Positions 25,439 to 33,989 are shown, counted from the stretch's first letter. The stretch is DNA of 64,000 bases from Massilia sp. WG5 (GCF_001412595.2 NZ_CP012640.2:5270001-5334000), one strand, 5' to 3'. Notes: generated by a model from the letters alone, not told the origin. Program-made: numbers and translations.

Positions 25439-26452
25439 TCAGTTGGTTTCGAGCTTTTCGACCAGCAGCGGCGGCTCGTCGGCCAGTTCGATGCCCAGCG
25501 GCGGGGTGAACAGCGGGGAGTCCGAGCGGTAGGGCACGCGGCCGGACGGCACATGCTTGGCGACCGGATCGAGGTGCAGGTCCTGGTCGTCGAAGAAGAT
25601 ATGGGCGCGGAAAGCCTTCACCACCTTCGACTTGGGCACGCCGCCGAGGAAGAAGATCTCGTTCACATAGACCCCCCAGTGGCGCAGGGTATTGATGACC
25701 CGCATCTCGGCCGGCGCGCTGCGTGCGGTGACGATGGCGATGCGCACCGGTGAGGTATCCGCGCCGAAGGGCAGGCTTTGCTGCAGCCTGGCCAGCTTGC
25801 GCAGCAGGATCGCATACGGCCCGTCCTTCATCGGTTCGTTCTGCTTTTCGTCCTCGACCGTGTGGAAGCGGCCCAGGCCCTCGGTCTTGTAGACCAGTTC
25901 GCTTGAATCGTCGAACAGCACGGCGTCGCCGTCGAAGGCGATGCGCACCTGGTCTTCGAGCGGCGCCTCGCCCGTGCTCGGCGGCGGCTTCAGCACGGCG
26001 GCGGCGCAGGCCTGGGCGTCGATGATGCGCTGGGCGTCTTCGACGTTGGTGGTCAGGAACAGGTCGACCGCGAAGGCGTCCAGGTAATCGACCACCGACT
26101 GCCCGCCGGTAAAGGCATGGCGCGAGATGGCCAGGCCGCGCGAGCGGATGTTGTTGAAGACCCGCACCCCGGTCTCGGGGCTGTTGCGCGACATGACCAC
26201 GACTTCGACCAGCGGCCTGGATTCGGACGGCGCGAAGCGGTTCAGGCCGAGCAGGGCGCGCACCAGCGGCATGCCGGTGCCATCGCGCAAGGGCTCGTTT
26301 TCGCGTTCCAGCATGTAGGCGCGGTACTCCTCGAGCGCGCTTTGCGGGTTCTTCGCGTACTTGGCTTTAAAGACGGCGTCCGCTTCGGCCAGGTCGAACA
26401 GGGCGGTGGCGGAGATGCCGACGACGAGGGTGTCTGAGAGGTCGAGGGGCAT
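25439..26452 (-). CDS. 5'-nucleotidase (cytosolic NT5C1-like family)
   Basis: A 337-residue protein of the 5'-nucleotidase family (PF06189-type). It begins LVVGISATALFDLAEAD, contains the segment VEVVVMSRNSPETGVRVFNNI, the HAD-like acidic nucleophile motif VRIAFDGDAVLFDDSSE, and later the metal site IFFDDQDLHLDP. It should hydrolyse nucleoside 5'-monophosphates in the cytoplasm. The gene is single; the roughly 180 bp behind it hold only a GC-rich hairpin (around 25400-25425) without a T run. Confidence 0.9.
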   Translation of the reverse strand: MPLDLSDTLVVGISATALFDLAEADAVFKAKYAKNPQSALEEYRAYMLERENEPLRDGTGMPLVRALLGLNRFAPSESRPLVEVVVMSRNSPETGVRVFNNIRSRGLAISRHAFTGGQSVVDYLDAFAVDLFLTTNVEDAQRIIDAQACAAAVLKPPPSTGEAPLEDQVRIAFDGDAVLFDDSSELVYKTEGLGRFHTVEDEKQNEPMKDGPYAILLRKLARLQQSLPFGADTSPVRIAIVTARSAPAEMRVINTLRHWGVYVNEIFFLGGVPKSKVVKAFRAHIFFDDQDLHLDPVAKHVPSGRVPYRSDSPLFTPPLGIELADEPPLLVEKLETN

Positions 26453-26696
26453 GGCGGCTGAATGGTTGAGTGGAGCACTGATCGGATCTTACCCGACAGG
26501 AAGGTCGAACACGGTGTGAGCTTGCTAAGAATATTCCTTTAGGAAATGAACGGATGGGAATTCTTGGGTCTGTTGACGTTGAGCAATTCTGCTTGTGCAC
26601 GCGCCGCCTACCCATCGTGCATGCGCCTGAGCGAACTCAAGGGCCGCCCGGCCGAGCGGCAGGAAGATGAGGCTGCCAAGTGTGCAAGGAGCCGAC

Positions 26697-27275
26697 ATGG
26701 ACAAGCAGGCTGTCCCCAGCGCGGAGCGGGGCTCGGCCCCGGGAGCGGGCCCAGGAACGGGCCCGGCCGCGTCGCCGGATGAGCAGCGCGCGCGCCTGCG
26801 CGCGATCCGCAAGCTGGTCGAAGAGAACAACCAGTCCTGCCTGAGCACCGACATGATCGTCTGCCAGATCTATATGGAATCGCGCTTCGACAAGGCTGCC
26901 GAAGCGGAGGGCAGCAGCGCACGCGGCCTGATGCAGCTGCTGAAGATCGCGAACCGCGAGCTGTTCCGCCTCGACGAGCTGGCCAGGCCGCCGGCCGCGC
27001 GCCGCCCCGAGGCCGAACTGTACCGTGAAGCGGACGCCTTCCACGCCAGCCCCGCCTTCATCGACGAGGCGACCAATATCCGCAGCGGCACCCGCTACCT
27101 GCAGGCGCTGATCGACAAGGCCAGGCGCGAAGGCTGCGCCGATCCGGTCGCGGAAGCGTACAAGGATTATCGCGGTGTCCGGAACGGCATCTATTACCAG
27201 AAGATCCGGCGTGCGGCGGCCATGCTGAAGCGCGATCCGGATGGGATCGGGGCTTTGAAGATGCTGGTGAGCTAG
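26697..27275 (+). CDS. Transglycosylase SLT-like protein without a signal peptide
   Basis: A 192-residue protein. The lysozyme-like core is seen: a catalytic-Glu candidate in QIYMESRFD, then EGSSARGLMQL, and a C-terminal helix pair ending in YKDYRGVRNGIYYQKIRRA. Soluble lytic transglycosylases cleave peptidoglycan between MurNAc and GlcNAc. The N terminus (MDKQAVPSAERGSAPGAG) has no hydrophobic stretch, so no Sec export is evident. AAGGAG precedes ATG 26697. It could be a non-classically delivered enzyme or an inactive relative. Confidence 0.75.
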   Translation: MDKQAVPSAERGSAPGAGPGTGPAASPDEQRARLRAIRKLVEENNQSCLSTDMIVCQIYMESRFDKAAEAEGSSARGLMQLLKIANRELFRLDELARPPAARRPEAELYREADAFHASPAFIDEATNIRSGTRYLQALIDKARREGCADPVAEAYKDYRGVRNGIYYQKIRRAAAMLKRDPDGIGALKMLVS

Positions 27276-27282
27276 CGCCAAC

Positions 27283-27314
27283 AAAAAAGGCGTCACGATC
27301 GCTCGTAACGCCTT
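27283..27314 (-). terminator. Terminator of tRNA-Lys
   Basis: The stem AAGGCGT/ACGCCTT, extended by an inner ACGA/TCGT pairing, is followed on the minus strand by six T. It begins 18 bp past the tRNA 3' end. Confidence 0.85.
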
Positions 27315-27332
27315 CATTGCTGCTGCTAATTC

Positions 27333-27408
27333 TGGTAGGCCGTGCTGGGCTCGAACCAGCGACCAACGGATTAAAAGTCCGCTGCTCTACCAACTGAGCT
27401 AACGACCC
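27333..27408 (-). tRNA. tRNA-Lys (anticodon UUU)
   Basis: The minus strand reads as a full cloverleaf of 76 nt: acceptor GGGTCGT paired with ACGGCCT (some G-U pairs), D arm AGCTCAGTTGGTAGAGC, anticodon arm CGGACTTTTAATCCG with UUU at the centre, T arm CTGGTTCGAGCCCAG, and an encoded CCA end. It is the only tRNA gene seen in the window. Confidence 0.97.
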
Positions 27409-27465
27409 GAAAGAAGCAAGATTATAAGTTCAATCTGCCGGGCTGTCAAACGCACATGAGCGAGC

Positions 27466-28227
27466 TTACTTCAGCGCGGCCAGGCGGTCCTTGGCGGTGG
27501 CGGCGGCCGAGGTGTCCGGGAACTTCGAGACCAGCTGCTGCAGCACCTTCTTGGCGTTCTTCTTGTCCTTCAGCTCGATGTAGTTGCTGGCGATGTTGAG
27601 CATCGCGTCCGGCGCCTTGCTGCTGGTGCCGTAGTTCGAGACCACCGCTTCCTGGGCTGCGATCGCGTTCTTGTAGTCGCGCTGGGCGTAGTAGGCGTTG
27701 CCGAGCCAGTACTGGGCGTTGGCGGCGTAGGCCGAGGTCGGGAAGCGGCGCACGAAATCCTGCAGCGCGCCGGCGGCGGCCTTGTAGTCGCCCGACTTGA
27801 ACAGTTCCATCGCGGTGTCGTAAGACTTTTTCTCGCCCGGCATCACCTCGGCGGTCTGGCCGTCGATGGTTTCCTGGTGCGGCTCGAGCTTGCGGATGCG
27901 GGCATCGAGGTCGGCGTACAGGTCCTTCTGGCTCTTCTGCGCAGTCGCGATCTGGTTCGCCAGCACTTCGAGCTGGCCGCGCAGGCGGGCGATTTCCTGC
28001 ATCGTCTGCTCTTGCTGGTTCAGCATTTCGAGGGTGGCGTTCTTGTCCGATTTGGTGTCGAGGCGCGTGTTGACGTCGCGCGACAGCGCATCGAATTTGG
28101 CGCGCAGGTCGAGGATGGCGCGGCGCGCTTCATCGTCGTCGAGCAGGCCGGCGCTCGCGTGCAGGGGCAGCCAGGCGGCGAAGGCGAGGGCGATGGCCGC
28201 AAGGCGGGACTGGGACGGTTTGATCAT
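27466..28227 (-). CDS. cpoB: Cell division coordinator CpoB (YbgF), tol-pal system
   Basis: A 253-residue periplasmic protein with a signal peptide (MIKPSQSRLAAIALAFAAWLPLHASA-G). An N-terminal trimerising coiled coil (about residues 30-110) is followed by TPR repeats (YDTAMELFKSGDYKAAAGAL; AQYWLGNAYYAQRDYKNAI). In E. coli CpoB links PBP1B peptidoglycan synthesis with outer-membrane constriction by Tol-Pal. It is the last gene of the tol-pal operon, 116 bp after pal. Confidence 0.95.
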   Translation of the reverse strand: MIKPSQSRLAAIALAFAAWLPLHASAGLLDDDEARRAILDLRAKFDALSRDVNTRLDTKSDKNATLEMLNQQEQTMQEIARLRGQLEVLANQIATAQKSQKDLYADLDARIRKLEPHQETIDGQTAEVMPGEKKSYDTAMELFKSGDYKAAAGALQDFVRRFPTSAYAANAQYWLGNAYYAQRDYKNAIAAQEAVVSNYGTSSKAPDAMLNIASNYIELKDKKNAKKVLQQLVSKFPDTSAAATAKDRLAALK

Positions 28228-28252
28228 TTTGTCTGACTCTTTCTAAGCAAAA

Positions 28253-28288
28253 CGGGGCGGGAAGCAGTCTGCACTGCATCCCGCCCCG
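28253..28288. repeat. Strong hairpin between pal and cpoB
   Basis: Arms CGGGGCGGGA (28253-28262) and TCCCGCCCCG (28279-28288) with further inner pairing form a long GC stem. There is no T run on either side, so it may slow rather than end transcription or protect the upstream mRNA end. Confidence 0.7.
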
Positions 28289-28343
28289 CTGTCAATCAGC
28301 CGGGGGCGCCGAGCTGTTCGCGACAGCTCCTACAGCGTCCGGA

Positions 28344-28868
28344 TTATTGATAGACGATGTCGGCGCGGCGGTTTTCAGCCCAAGCCGCTTCGTTGCTGCC
28401 GGTTGCCTTCGGCTTTTCTTCGCCCAGCGACACGGCTTCCATCTGGTTGTCCGACACGCCCAGGGCGGCCATCGACTTGCGCACGGCTTCGGCGCGCTTC
28501 TGGCCCAGGGCCAGGTTGTACTCGGTGCCGCCGCGCTCGTCGGTGTTACCTTGGATCAGCACTTTACGCTCTTTGTGCTTGGTCAGGTAAGCCGAGTGGT
28601 TCTCGACGACCGGCTTGCCGTCGTCGCGCACGACGTAGCTGTCGAAGTCGAAGTAGACGCTGCGGTTTGCCAGAACGCCTTTCGGGTCGTTCAGCGGATC
28701 GACGGTGCCGGTCTCGACCGGACGGATGTCACGGCTGGTGTCGGCCGGGGCTGCCTGGGCAACCGGGGTCTTTTCGACGACCGGGGTTTCTTGCAGTTTG
28801 GTCGACGAGCAGGCCGACAGCAGGGCGGCGGCCGAAGCGATGAAGGCTACAGTTTTAATGTTGCGCAT
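28344..28868 (-). CDS. pal: Peptidoglycan-associated lipoprotein Pal
   Basis: A 174-residue outer-membrane lipoprotein with signal and lipobox MRNIKTVAFIASAAALLSAC. The C-terminal OmpA-like domain has the peptidoglycan-binding segment ILIQGNTDERGGTEYNLALG-type residues (visible as GNTDERGGTEYNLALGQKRA) and ENRRADIVYQ at the end. It anchors the outer membrane to peptidoglycan and contacts TolB. A clear AGGAGA site supports ATG 28868. It lies 25 bp after tolB. Confidence 0.96.
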   Translation of the reverse strand: MRNIKTVAFIASAAALLSACSSTKLQETPVVEKTPVAQAAPADTSRDIRPVETGTVDPLNDPKGVLANRSVYFDFDSYVVRDDGKPVVENHSAYLTKHKERKVLIQGNTDERGGTEYNLALGQKRAEAVRKSMAALGVSDNQMEAVSLGEEKPKATGSNEAAWAENRRADIVYQ

Positions 28869-28893
28869 GGGTTTTCTCCTGGTCAAAAAATAT

Positions 28894-30165
28894 TTACTTC
28901 ATAAAGGGGCCCCAGCTGGGCTCCTTGATGTTTCCCGCCTGGGTCGACAAACGCTGTTTAACGCGCCCATCAACTGACACGACGGCCAGCGAGGCACGCC
29001 CGCCGCCCTTGGTGGCATACATAATGTATTTGCCGTTCGGCGAAAAACTCGGTTCAGTGGCCCCATCGGCCAGGCGCTGTTCCTGGCCGCTGGCCAGGTC
29101 CATCGCATACAGGAGAAAACCTCCGTCGCGCTGCGAGATCCACGCCAGCGTCTTGCCGTCCGGGGATACGCGAGGAGAGATGTTATAGCTGCCTTTGAAC
29201 GTGACGCGGGTGGCCGGGCCACCGTTCACGCTCATCTTGTAGATTTGCGGGCCGCCGCTGCGGTCGCTGACGAAATAAATGCTCTGGCCATCTGCCGAGA
29301 ACTGCGCCTCGGTATCGATGCCATTGCTGTTCGACACGCGGCGCAGGCCGCTGCCGTCGGCATTCACGATATAGATCTGGGTATTGCCGGTCTTCGACAG
29401 CGACACGGCCACCTTGGTCCCGTCCGGCGACCACGAGGGCGCCGAATTGCTGCCTTTTTCATTCGAAATGACGGCGCGCTGGCCGGTCACCAAATTCTGG
29501 ATGTAGACGATCGGCTTGCGCTTCTCGAACGAGACATAGGCGACCTTGGTGCCGTCCGGCGACCAGGCCGGCGAAATGATCGCTTCGCGGCCATAGGCGG
29601 CGACCTGTTCGTTCTCGCCGTCGGCATCGGCCACCACCAGCTCGTAAGCGTGGTTGCCGCCGCTGTTGTTGACCTTCACGTAGGAGATGCGGGTCGAGAA
29701 GATGCCGCGCACGCCGGTCAGCTTTTCGTAGATGTCGTCGGCGATGCGGTGGGCTTCCAGGCGGGTGTTGCGCGCGCCGACGGCGTCCGACAGCTGCGAG
29801 AGCTGGGTCTGCTTGACGGTGTCGAGCAGCTTGTAGCGGACCTGCAGGCGGCCGTCGGGCATGCGGCTGACCGAGCCGACCACCAGCGCGTCGGCGCCGC
29901 TGGCCTTGAAGGCGCCGAGGTCGACGCCGGCGCTGTCGGAGATGGTCTGGCGCGCATCGATCACCTTGAACACGCCGCTACGCTCGAGGTCGGCGCGAAT
30001 GATGCTCGAAACCTGTTCCGGCGCCACCGATTCGTCCGCGAAGGCGGCCACGGCGACGGGGATCTGGGTGCCGCTCACGCCGGCGATTTCGACACGCACC
30101 TGGGCGTGCGCGGCCACACCCATCAGCAGGGTGGCCGAAAACAGCAGGGAATGTAGTTTCTTCAT
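28894..30165 (-). CDS. tolB: Tol-Pal system beta-propeller protein TolB
   Basis: A 423-residue periplasmic protein with signal MKKLHSLLFSATLLMGVAAHA-Q. An N-terminal alpha/beta domain (to about residue 160) precedes a six-bladed propeller with repeated SPDGTKVA motifs (SPAWSPDGTKVAYV; SPRVSPDGKTLAWI). It interacts with Pal and the TolA C terminus during outer-membrane constriction. It stands between tolA (33 bp upstream) and pal. Confidence 0.97.
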   Translation of the reverse strand: MKKLHSLLFSATLLMGVAAHAQVRVEIAGVSGTQIPVAVAAFADESVAPEQVSSIIRADLERSGVFKVIDARQTISDSAGVDLGAFKASGADALVVGSVSRMPDGRLQVRYKLLDTVKQTQLSQLSDAVGARNTRLEAHRIADDIYEKLTGVRGIFSTRISYVKVNNSGGNHAYELVVADADGENEQVAAYGREAIISPAWSPDGTKVAYVSFEKRKPIVYIQNLVTGQRAVISNEKGSNSAPSWSPDGTKVAVSLSKTGNTQIYIVNADGSGLRRVSNSNGIDTEAQFSADGQSIYFVSDRSGGPQIYKMSVNGGPATRVTFKGSYNISPRVSPDGKTLAWISQRDGGFLLYAMDLASGQEQRLADGATEPSFSPNGKYIMYATKGGGRASLAVVSVDGRVKQRLSTQAGNIKEPSWGPFMK

Positions 30166-30197
30166 AAATGTCTCAGCTAAGGTTGTGGTCGAGCCGA

Positions 30198-31217
30198 TCA
30201 GTTCAGGTCTTTCAGCTTGAAACTGACAGGAAGAGATCGCTCTACCGTACCATCTTTCTTCTTCGGAAGCGGTGACGATTTGTTAATACCCCGTTCCACG
30301 GCATCGTCGAAAGCCGGAATGCCGCTGCTCTTGGTCTTGCGTACCGAAAGGATCTCGCCGGTCGGCAGCTGCTCGACCTGGAAGACGACTTCCGGATTGC
30401 CGGGCACGTCGGTGCTGCCCGGGTAGGTCGTATTGCCCTTGATCTTCGCCGCGATGCTGGCGGCGTAACCCTTGTCGATGCGCGGCGCGGTCGATTTCTC
30501 GGCGCTGCCGCTGCTGGACGGGTTGCCGGCGCCGGACATCAGGCGCTTCATTTCCTGGTCGCGCGACTGCTTGGCCAGCTTGTCGGCCTTTTCTTTTTCA
30601 GCCTTTTCCTTGGCGAGCTTCTCAGCCTTTTCCTTGGCGGCCTTTTCCTTTTCCGCCTTCTTCTTCTCGAGCTCTTCTTTCTTCGCCAGCTCTTTCTTTT
30701 CGGCTTCTTCGCGCGCTTTTTCCTCGCGCGCCTGCTCTTCACGCGCCTTCTTGTCGGCCAGCGCCTTGTCTTTCTTTTCCTGTGCGCGTTGCTGGGCGAG
30801 CTCCTGCTCGTGCTCGATCCGCTGTTCTTCCTTGCGCTTCAGTTCTTCCTTGCGCTTCCTCTCGCGTTCCAGTGCGATGTCGGGCTGCTTCGGCGGCGCC
30901 GGCTGTTCAACCGGCGGCGGCGGCTCGGCCACGCGCGGCGTCGGCGGCGGCGTTTCCGGCTGCGGTTGCGGCTCCGGTTCGGGCGCGGGCGGCGGCGTCG
31001 GCGCGGGCGGGGCGGCGGTCTGCACGGTCGTGTCCCAGACTTCGGCCTCGACCGCCACCGGCTGGTTGTTGGTCCAGTTAATGCCGATCACCAGGAAGGC
31101 CAGCAGCAGGGCGTGCACGCCCACCGCCAGGCCGATCGCGGGCCAGCGGTTCGGTTCGGGCGGCACCCGGTAGCGCGTGCCATCCATGCCATTGCTGTTG
31201 TTCTTCGTGGCCGACAT
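30198..31217 (-). CDS. tolA: Cell envelope integrity protein TolA
   Basis: A 339-residue protein. An N-terminal membrane anchor (WPAIGLAVGVHALLLAFLVIGI, about residues 25-46) is followed by a Pro-rich stretch (residues 70-115), a long Lys/Glu/Ala coiled helix (about 120-230) and the C-terminal TolA/TonB-like domain (YPGSTDVPGNPEVVFQVEQLPTGEIL). It conveys proton-motive-force energy from TolQR to TolB and Pal. ATG 31217 follows a GAAGAAG site. The helical region is repetitive and Lys-rich, standing out from neighbouring codon use. Confidence 0.95.
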   Translation of the reverse strand: MSATKNNSNGMDGTRYRVPPEPNRWPAIGLAVGVHALLLAFLVIGINWTNNQPVAVEAEVWDTTVQTAAPPAPTPPPAPEPEPQPQPETPPPTPRVAEPPPPVEQPAPPKQPDIALERERKRKEELKRKEEQRIEHEQELAQQRAQEKKDKALADKKAREEQAREEKAREEAEKKELAKKEELEKKKAEKEKAAKEKAEKLAKEKAEKEKADKLAKQSRDQEMKRLMSGAGNPSSSGSAEKSTAPRIDKGYAASIAAKIKGNTTYPGSTDVPGNPEVVFQVEQLPTGEILSVRKTKSSGIPAFDDAVERGINKSSPLPKKKDGTVERSLPVSFKLKDLN

Positions 31218-31234
31218 CAACTCTTCTTCGTTCT

Positions 31235-31663
31235 TTACTTGGTGGCCAGGCCGACCCGGTTGATGCCCATCTTCTTGGCTTCCGAGATCATCTGGATCAC
31301 ATCGTCATACTTGCTTTCGCGGTCGCCCGAGATCATCACCGGGTAGTCCGGATGCTCGGCGTGGATCGCGCGCAGGCGCTCGATCAGGGCCGAGCGGCTG
31401 GACACATCCTCGAGGGCGCGCGCCTGCTTGCCGGTGACGCCGATCTGCAGCTGGGCGTTCTGCTTCACCGCGATCTGGATGTAGTCGTCCGGCGGCTGGG
31501 TCGAACGCTCGGCGCTGGGCAGCTTGATCTCGCTGGGGTTCTGCGTCGGCGGCACCGCCATGAAGATGATGAGCAGCACCAGCATCACGTCGATGTACGG
31601 CACGACGTTGATCTCGGATTTCAGCTTGCGGCGGCTGCTCCGCATATTGCTGTTGAATGCCAT
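31235..31663 (-). CDS. tolR: Tol-Pal stator protein TolR (ExbD family)
   Basis: A 142-residue protein with one membrane helix. The conserved proton-coupling Asp lies in INVVPYIDVMLVLLIIFM. A periplasmic ExbD-like domain follows (QIAVKQNAQLQIGV; YPVMISGDRESKYDDVI). It forms the TolQR motor with TolQ, encoded 26 bp upstream. Confidence 0.96.
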   Translation of the reverse strand: MAFNSNMRSSRRKLKSEINVVPYIDVMLVLLIIFMAVPPTQNPSEIKLPSAERSTQPPDDYIQIAVKQNAQLQIGVTGKQARALEDVSSRSALIERLRAIHAEHPDYPVMISGDRESKYDDVIQMISEAKKMGINRVGLATK

Positions 31664-31689
31664 GAGCTTTCCTCAATATCCCGAAGCAA

Positions 31690-32373
31690 TCAGCGCGACT
31701 GGCGCTGCAGGATGTTCGAGAACTCCTCGACGAAGCTTTCGAAGCGGATCGCGAGACGGTCGATATCGTGGGTGAAGCGGTTGTACGCGACCACGGCCGG
31801 GATCGCAGCGAACAGGCCGATCGCGGTGGCGATCAGCGCTTCGGCGATGCCGGGAGCGACGGTGGCCAGCGTTGCCTGCTGCACGTTGGCGAGGCCGCGG
31901 AAGGCGTTCATGATGCCCCACACGGTGCCGAGCAGGCCGATATAGGGCGAGACCGAACCGACCGAGGCCAGGAAGTTCAGGTGCGTGTCGAGCGAATCGA
32001 GTTCGCGGTGGAAGGCGGCGCGCATCGCGCGGCGGGCGCCGTCCAGCACGGCGCCGACGTCGAGCGCGTCGCGCGAAGCCTGCTTGCCCTTGATGAACTC
32101 GCCCATGCCGGCTTCGAAGATGCGGGCCAGCGGACCGCTCTGGTCGCGCTGGGCGCTGGCGCTCTGGTGCAGGGTGTGCAGGTTGCCGCCGGCCCAGAAG
32201 CTGCGTTCGAACTGCTCGGTCTGGCGGCGCGCCGCGCGGATCGCGAACAGTTTGCGGAAGATGTAGGTCCAGCTCATCAGCGAGACCGCGAACAGCAGCG
32301 CCATGATCAGCTTGACGAGGACGTGCGCGTTGGCGATCAGTTCAATGAAGGAGAGGTCTTGGACTGCGTTCAT
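31690..32373 (-). CDS. tolQ: Tol-Pal proton channel protein TolQ (MotA/TolQ/ExbB family)
   Basis: A 227-residue inner-membrane protein with three membrane helices (VLVKLIMALLFAVSLMSWTYI; FLASVGSVSPYIGLLGTVWGIM; IAEALIATAIGLFAAIPAVVAYN). The motif GLLGTVWGIMNAF is typical. It forms the proton-driven motor with TolR. It follows ybgC by 23 bp in the operon. Confidence 0.97.
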   Translation of the reverse strand: MNAVQDLSFIELIANAHVLVKLIMALLFAVSLMSWTYIFRKLFAIRAARRQTEQFERSFWAGGNLHTLHQSASAQRDQSGPLARIFEAGMGEFIKGKQASRDALDVGAVLDGARRAMRAAFHRELDSLDTHLNFLASVGSVSPYIGLLGTVWGIMNAFRGLANVQQATLATVAPGIAEALIATAIGLFAAIPAVVAYNRFTHDIDRLAIRFESFVEEFSNILQRQSR

Positions 32374-32396
32374 CAGTAGATTTGGTCAAATGTTTT

Positions 32397-32801
32397 CTAG
32401 GCGGCACGCATTTTAACAGCGGCGGCGTCGGGAAGGGGGCGTGGGCGCATTGTTTTCGCATCAACGCAGCCAACTTTCACGTTGGCGGTCGACAGCAGGG
32501 TGTCGCCGTGGAAGGCCTGCTGCGCAAACTGGACCGAAGCGCGGCCCAGCTTTTCAACGCTGAGGCGCAGCGTCAATTCATCGTCCAGGCGCGCGGACGA
32601 CAGGTACTCGACGGTGGCACTGCGCACCACGAAGGCGGCGCTTTCCTGGTCGAGCAGGGCTTGCTGCTGAATGCCGAGCGAACGCAGCCATTCGGTGCGG
32701 GCGCGTTCGAAGAACTTCAGGTAATTGGCGTAGTACACGATGCCGCCGGCGTCGGTGTCTTCGTAATAGACCCGTACCGTCCAGGTGAAAACTGAAGGCA
32801 T
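32397..32801 (-). CDS. ybgC: Acyl-CoA thioesterase YbgC (hot-dog fold), tol-pal operon
   Basis: A 134-residue 4-hydroxybenzoyl-CoA-thioesterase-like protein. The catalytic Asp lies in VYYEDTDAGGIVYYANYLKFFERAR, the exact YbgC signature. It hydrolyses short acyl-CoA and is regularly the first gene of the tol-pal operon. ATG 32801 (MPSVFTWT) fits the family start; ATG 32813 (MAAEMPS) is possible. The operon promoter should lie in 32814-33010. Confidence 0.93.
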   Translation of the reverse strand: MPSVFTWTVRVYYEDTDAGGIVYYANYLKFFERARTEWLRSLGIQQQALLDQESAAFVVRSATVEYLSSARLDDELTLRLSVEKLGRASVQFAQQAFHGDTLLSTANVKVGCVDAKTMRPRPLPDAAAVKMRAA

Positions 32802-33013
32802 TTCAGCTGCCATAAATGAAAATGGGAAACATTCTACGCGATTTTCATCCTCCATATGTACGGTGCCGAACATATGCAGTCGAAACGCATTCCGGCCTAA
32901 TGGCAGGGCCGTTAACAAATGGGCATTAGTAGACTTGAGGCATGCATACTTAGCCAATAACTGTAACACTTTCTCACAACCCGCGTCGCTACGGATACAT
33001 TCGTGATGCAACG

Positions 33014-33075
33014 CAAACCGGGGTCAGACTCCTGATTTGGGCAATTTCCCAAATCGGGAGTCTGACCCCGGTTTG
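33014..33075. repeat. Long inverted repeat, copy B (GGGGTCAGACTCC type)
   Basis: Two 28-bp arms (33014-33041 and 33048-33075) are complementary at all but one position and enclose a 6-nt loop. The outer 17 bp of each arm match copy A at 5309-5381. It ends 7 bp from the stop of ydfG, which reads toward it, and lies upstream of the ybgC-tol-pal operon. Confidence 0.9.
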
Positions 33076-33082
33076 AGAATTG

Positions 33083-33835
33083 TCAATTCTGGCCCCGCTT
33101 GATCGTGAAGGGCGCGAAGCCCTGGCAGGTCGGCATCATCTCGATCAGGTTGACGTTGACGTGCGGCGGCAGGGTGGCGATCCAGTAGGCGGTCGCGGCG
33201 ATGTCTTCGGCCGTCAGCGGCTGCGTACCTTCGTAGACCTTGGCGGCGGCCGCGTCGTCGCCCTTGAAGCGCACGTTCGAGAACTCGGTGCCGCCGCACA
33301 GGCCGGGCGCCAGGTTGGTGGCGCGCACGCCGGTGCCGACCAGGTCGGCGCGCAGGTTCAGCGTGAACTGCTCGACGAAAGCCTTGGTGGCGCCGTACAC
33401 ATTGCCGCCCGGGTAGGGGTAGTGGCCGGCGACCGAGCCGAGGTTGATGACCAGGCCGCTGCCGCGCTGGACCATCGAGGGCAGCAGGGCGTGGGTCATG
33501 GTGACCAGGCCCTTGACGTTGGTGTCGATCATCGTGTCCCAGTCTTCCAGCGGGACTTCGTGGGCCGGCTTGGTATTCAGGGCCAGGCCGGCGTTGTTGA
33601 TCAGGACGTCGATCTGGCGCCAGGATTGCGGCAGCATCGACAGCGCTTCCTCGATCGAGGCCTTGTCGGTCACGTCCATCGCGACCGGCAGCGCGGATTC
33701 GCCCAGCTCGCGCGCCAGGGATTCCAGGCGCTCCTTGCGGCGCGCGGCCAGCACCACCTGGTGGCCGTTCTTGACGAAAGTGCGCGCCATCGCGGCGCCG
33801 AAGCCGGCCGATGCGCCGGTAATGAATACGATCAT
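33083..33835 (-). CDS. ydfG: NADP-dependent 3-hydroxy acid dehydrogenase YdfG (SDR family)
   Basis: A 250-residue short-chain dehydrogenase. The cofactor motif TGASAGFGAA is at residues 7-16, NNAG is in the middle, the catalytic Ser is in NLGSVAG, and YGATK is the Tyr/Lys pair. The C-terminal portion GGTEFSNVRFKGDD and NVNLIEMMPTCQ match E. coli YdfG, which oxidises L-allo-threonine, serine and 3-hydroxy acids and also reduces malonic semialdehyde. The start at 33835 begins the Rossmann strand; the longer upstream frame is not supported. Confidence 0.92.
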   Translation of the reverse strand: MIVFITGASAGFGAAMARTFVKNGHQVVLAARRKERLESLARELGESALPVAMDVTDKASIEEALSMLPQSWRQIDVLINNAGLALNTKPAHEVPLEDWDTMIDTNVKGLVTMTHALLPSMVQRGSGLVINLGSVAGHYPYPGGNVYGATKAFVEQFTLNLRADLVGTGVRATNLAPGLCGGTEFSNVRFKGDDAAAAKVYEGTQPLTAEDIAATAYWIATLPPHVNVNLIEMMPTCQGFAPFTIKRGQN

Positions 33836-33944
33836 GTTGGATCCCGGGTTGGTGGATGATTGAACTGCGAGATTGTAGCCGAAATGATCATGCCGGGATG
33901 GCTTGCCCCCCGGCGGCCGCCTTGCAAGACGGTCATCGGCTTTC

Positions 33945-33974
33945 TTGCAAGCGAGGCGTGACTTCACTTACAAT
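33945..33974 (+). promoter_or_regulatory. Sigma-70-type promoter of the glyA transcript
   Basis: A -35 element TTGCAA (33945-33950) and a -10 element TACAAT (33969-33974) are separated by 18 bp. Transcription would start near 33981, about 10 nt before the riboswitch helix P1. Confidence 0.65.
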
Positions 33975-33989
33975 CGGGAGTTCCATTTA

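Noticed and set aside
32814-33082. N-terminal extension of ybgC to 33011
   Set aside because: The added 70 residues lack similarity to YbgC, which starts just before the catalytic YYEDTDAGG motif, and the stretch is needed for the operon promoter.
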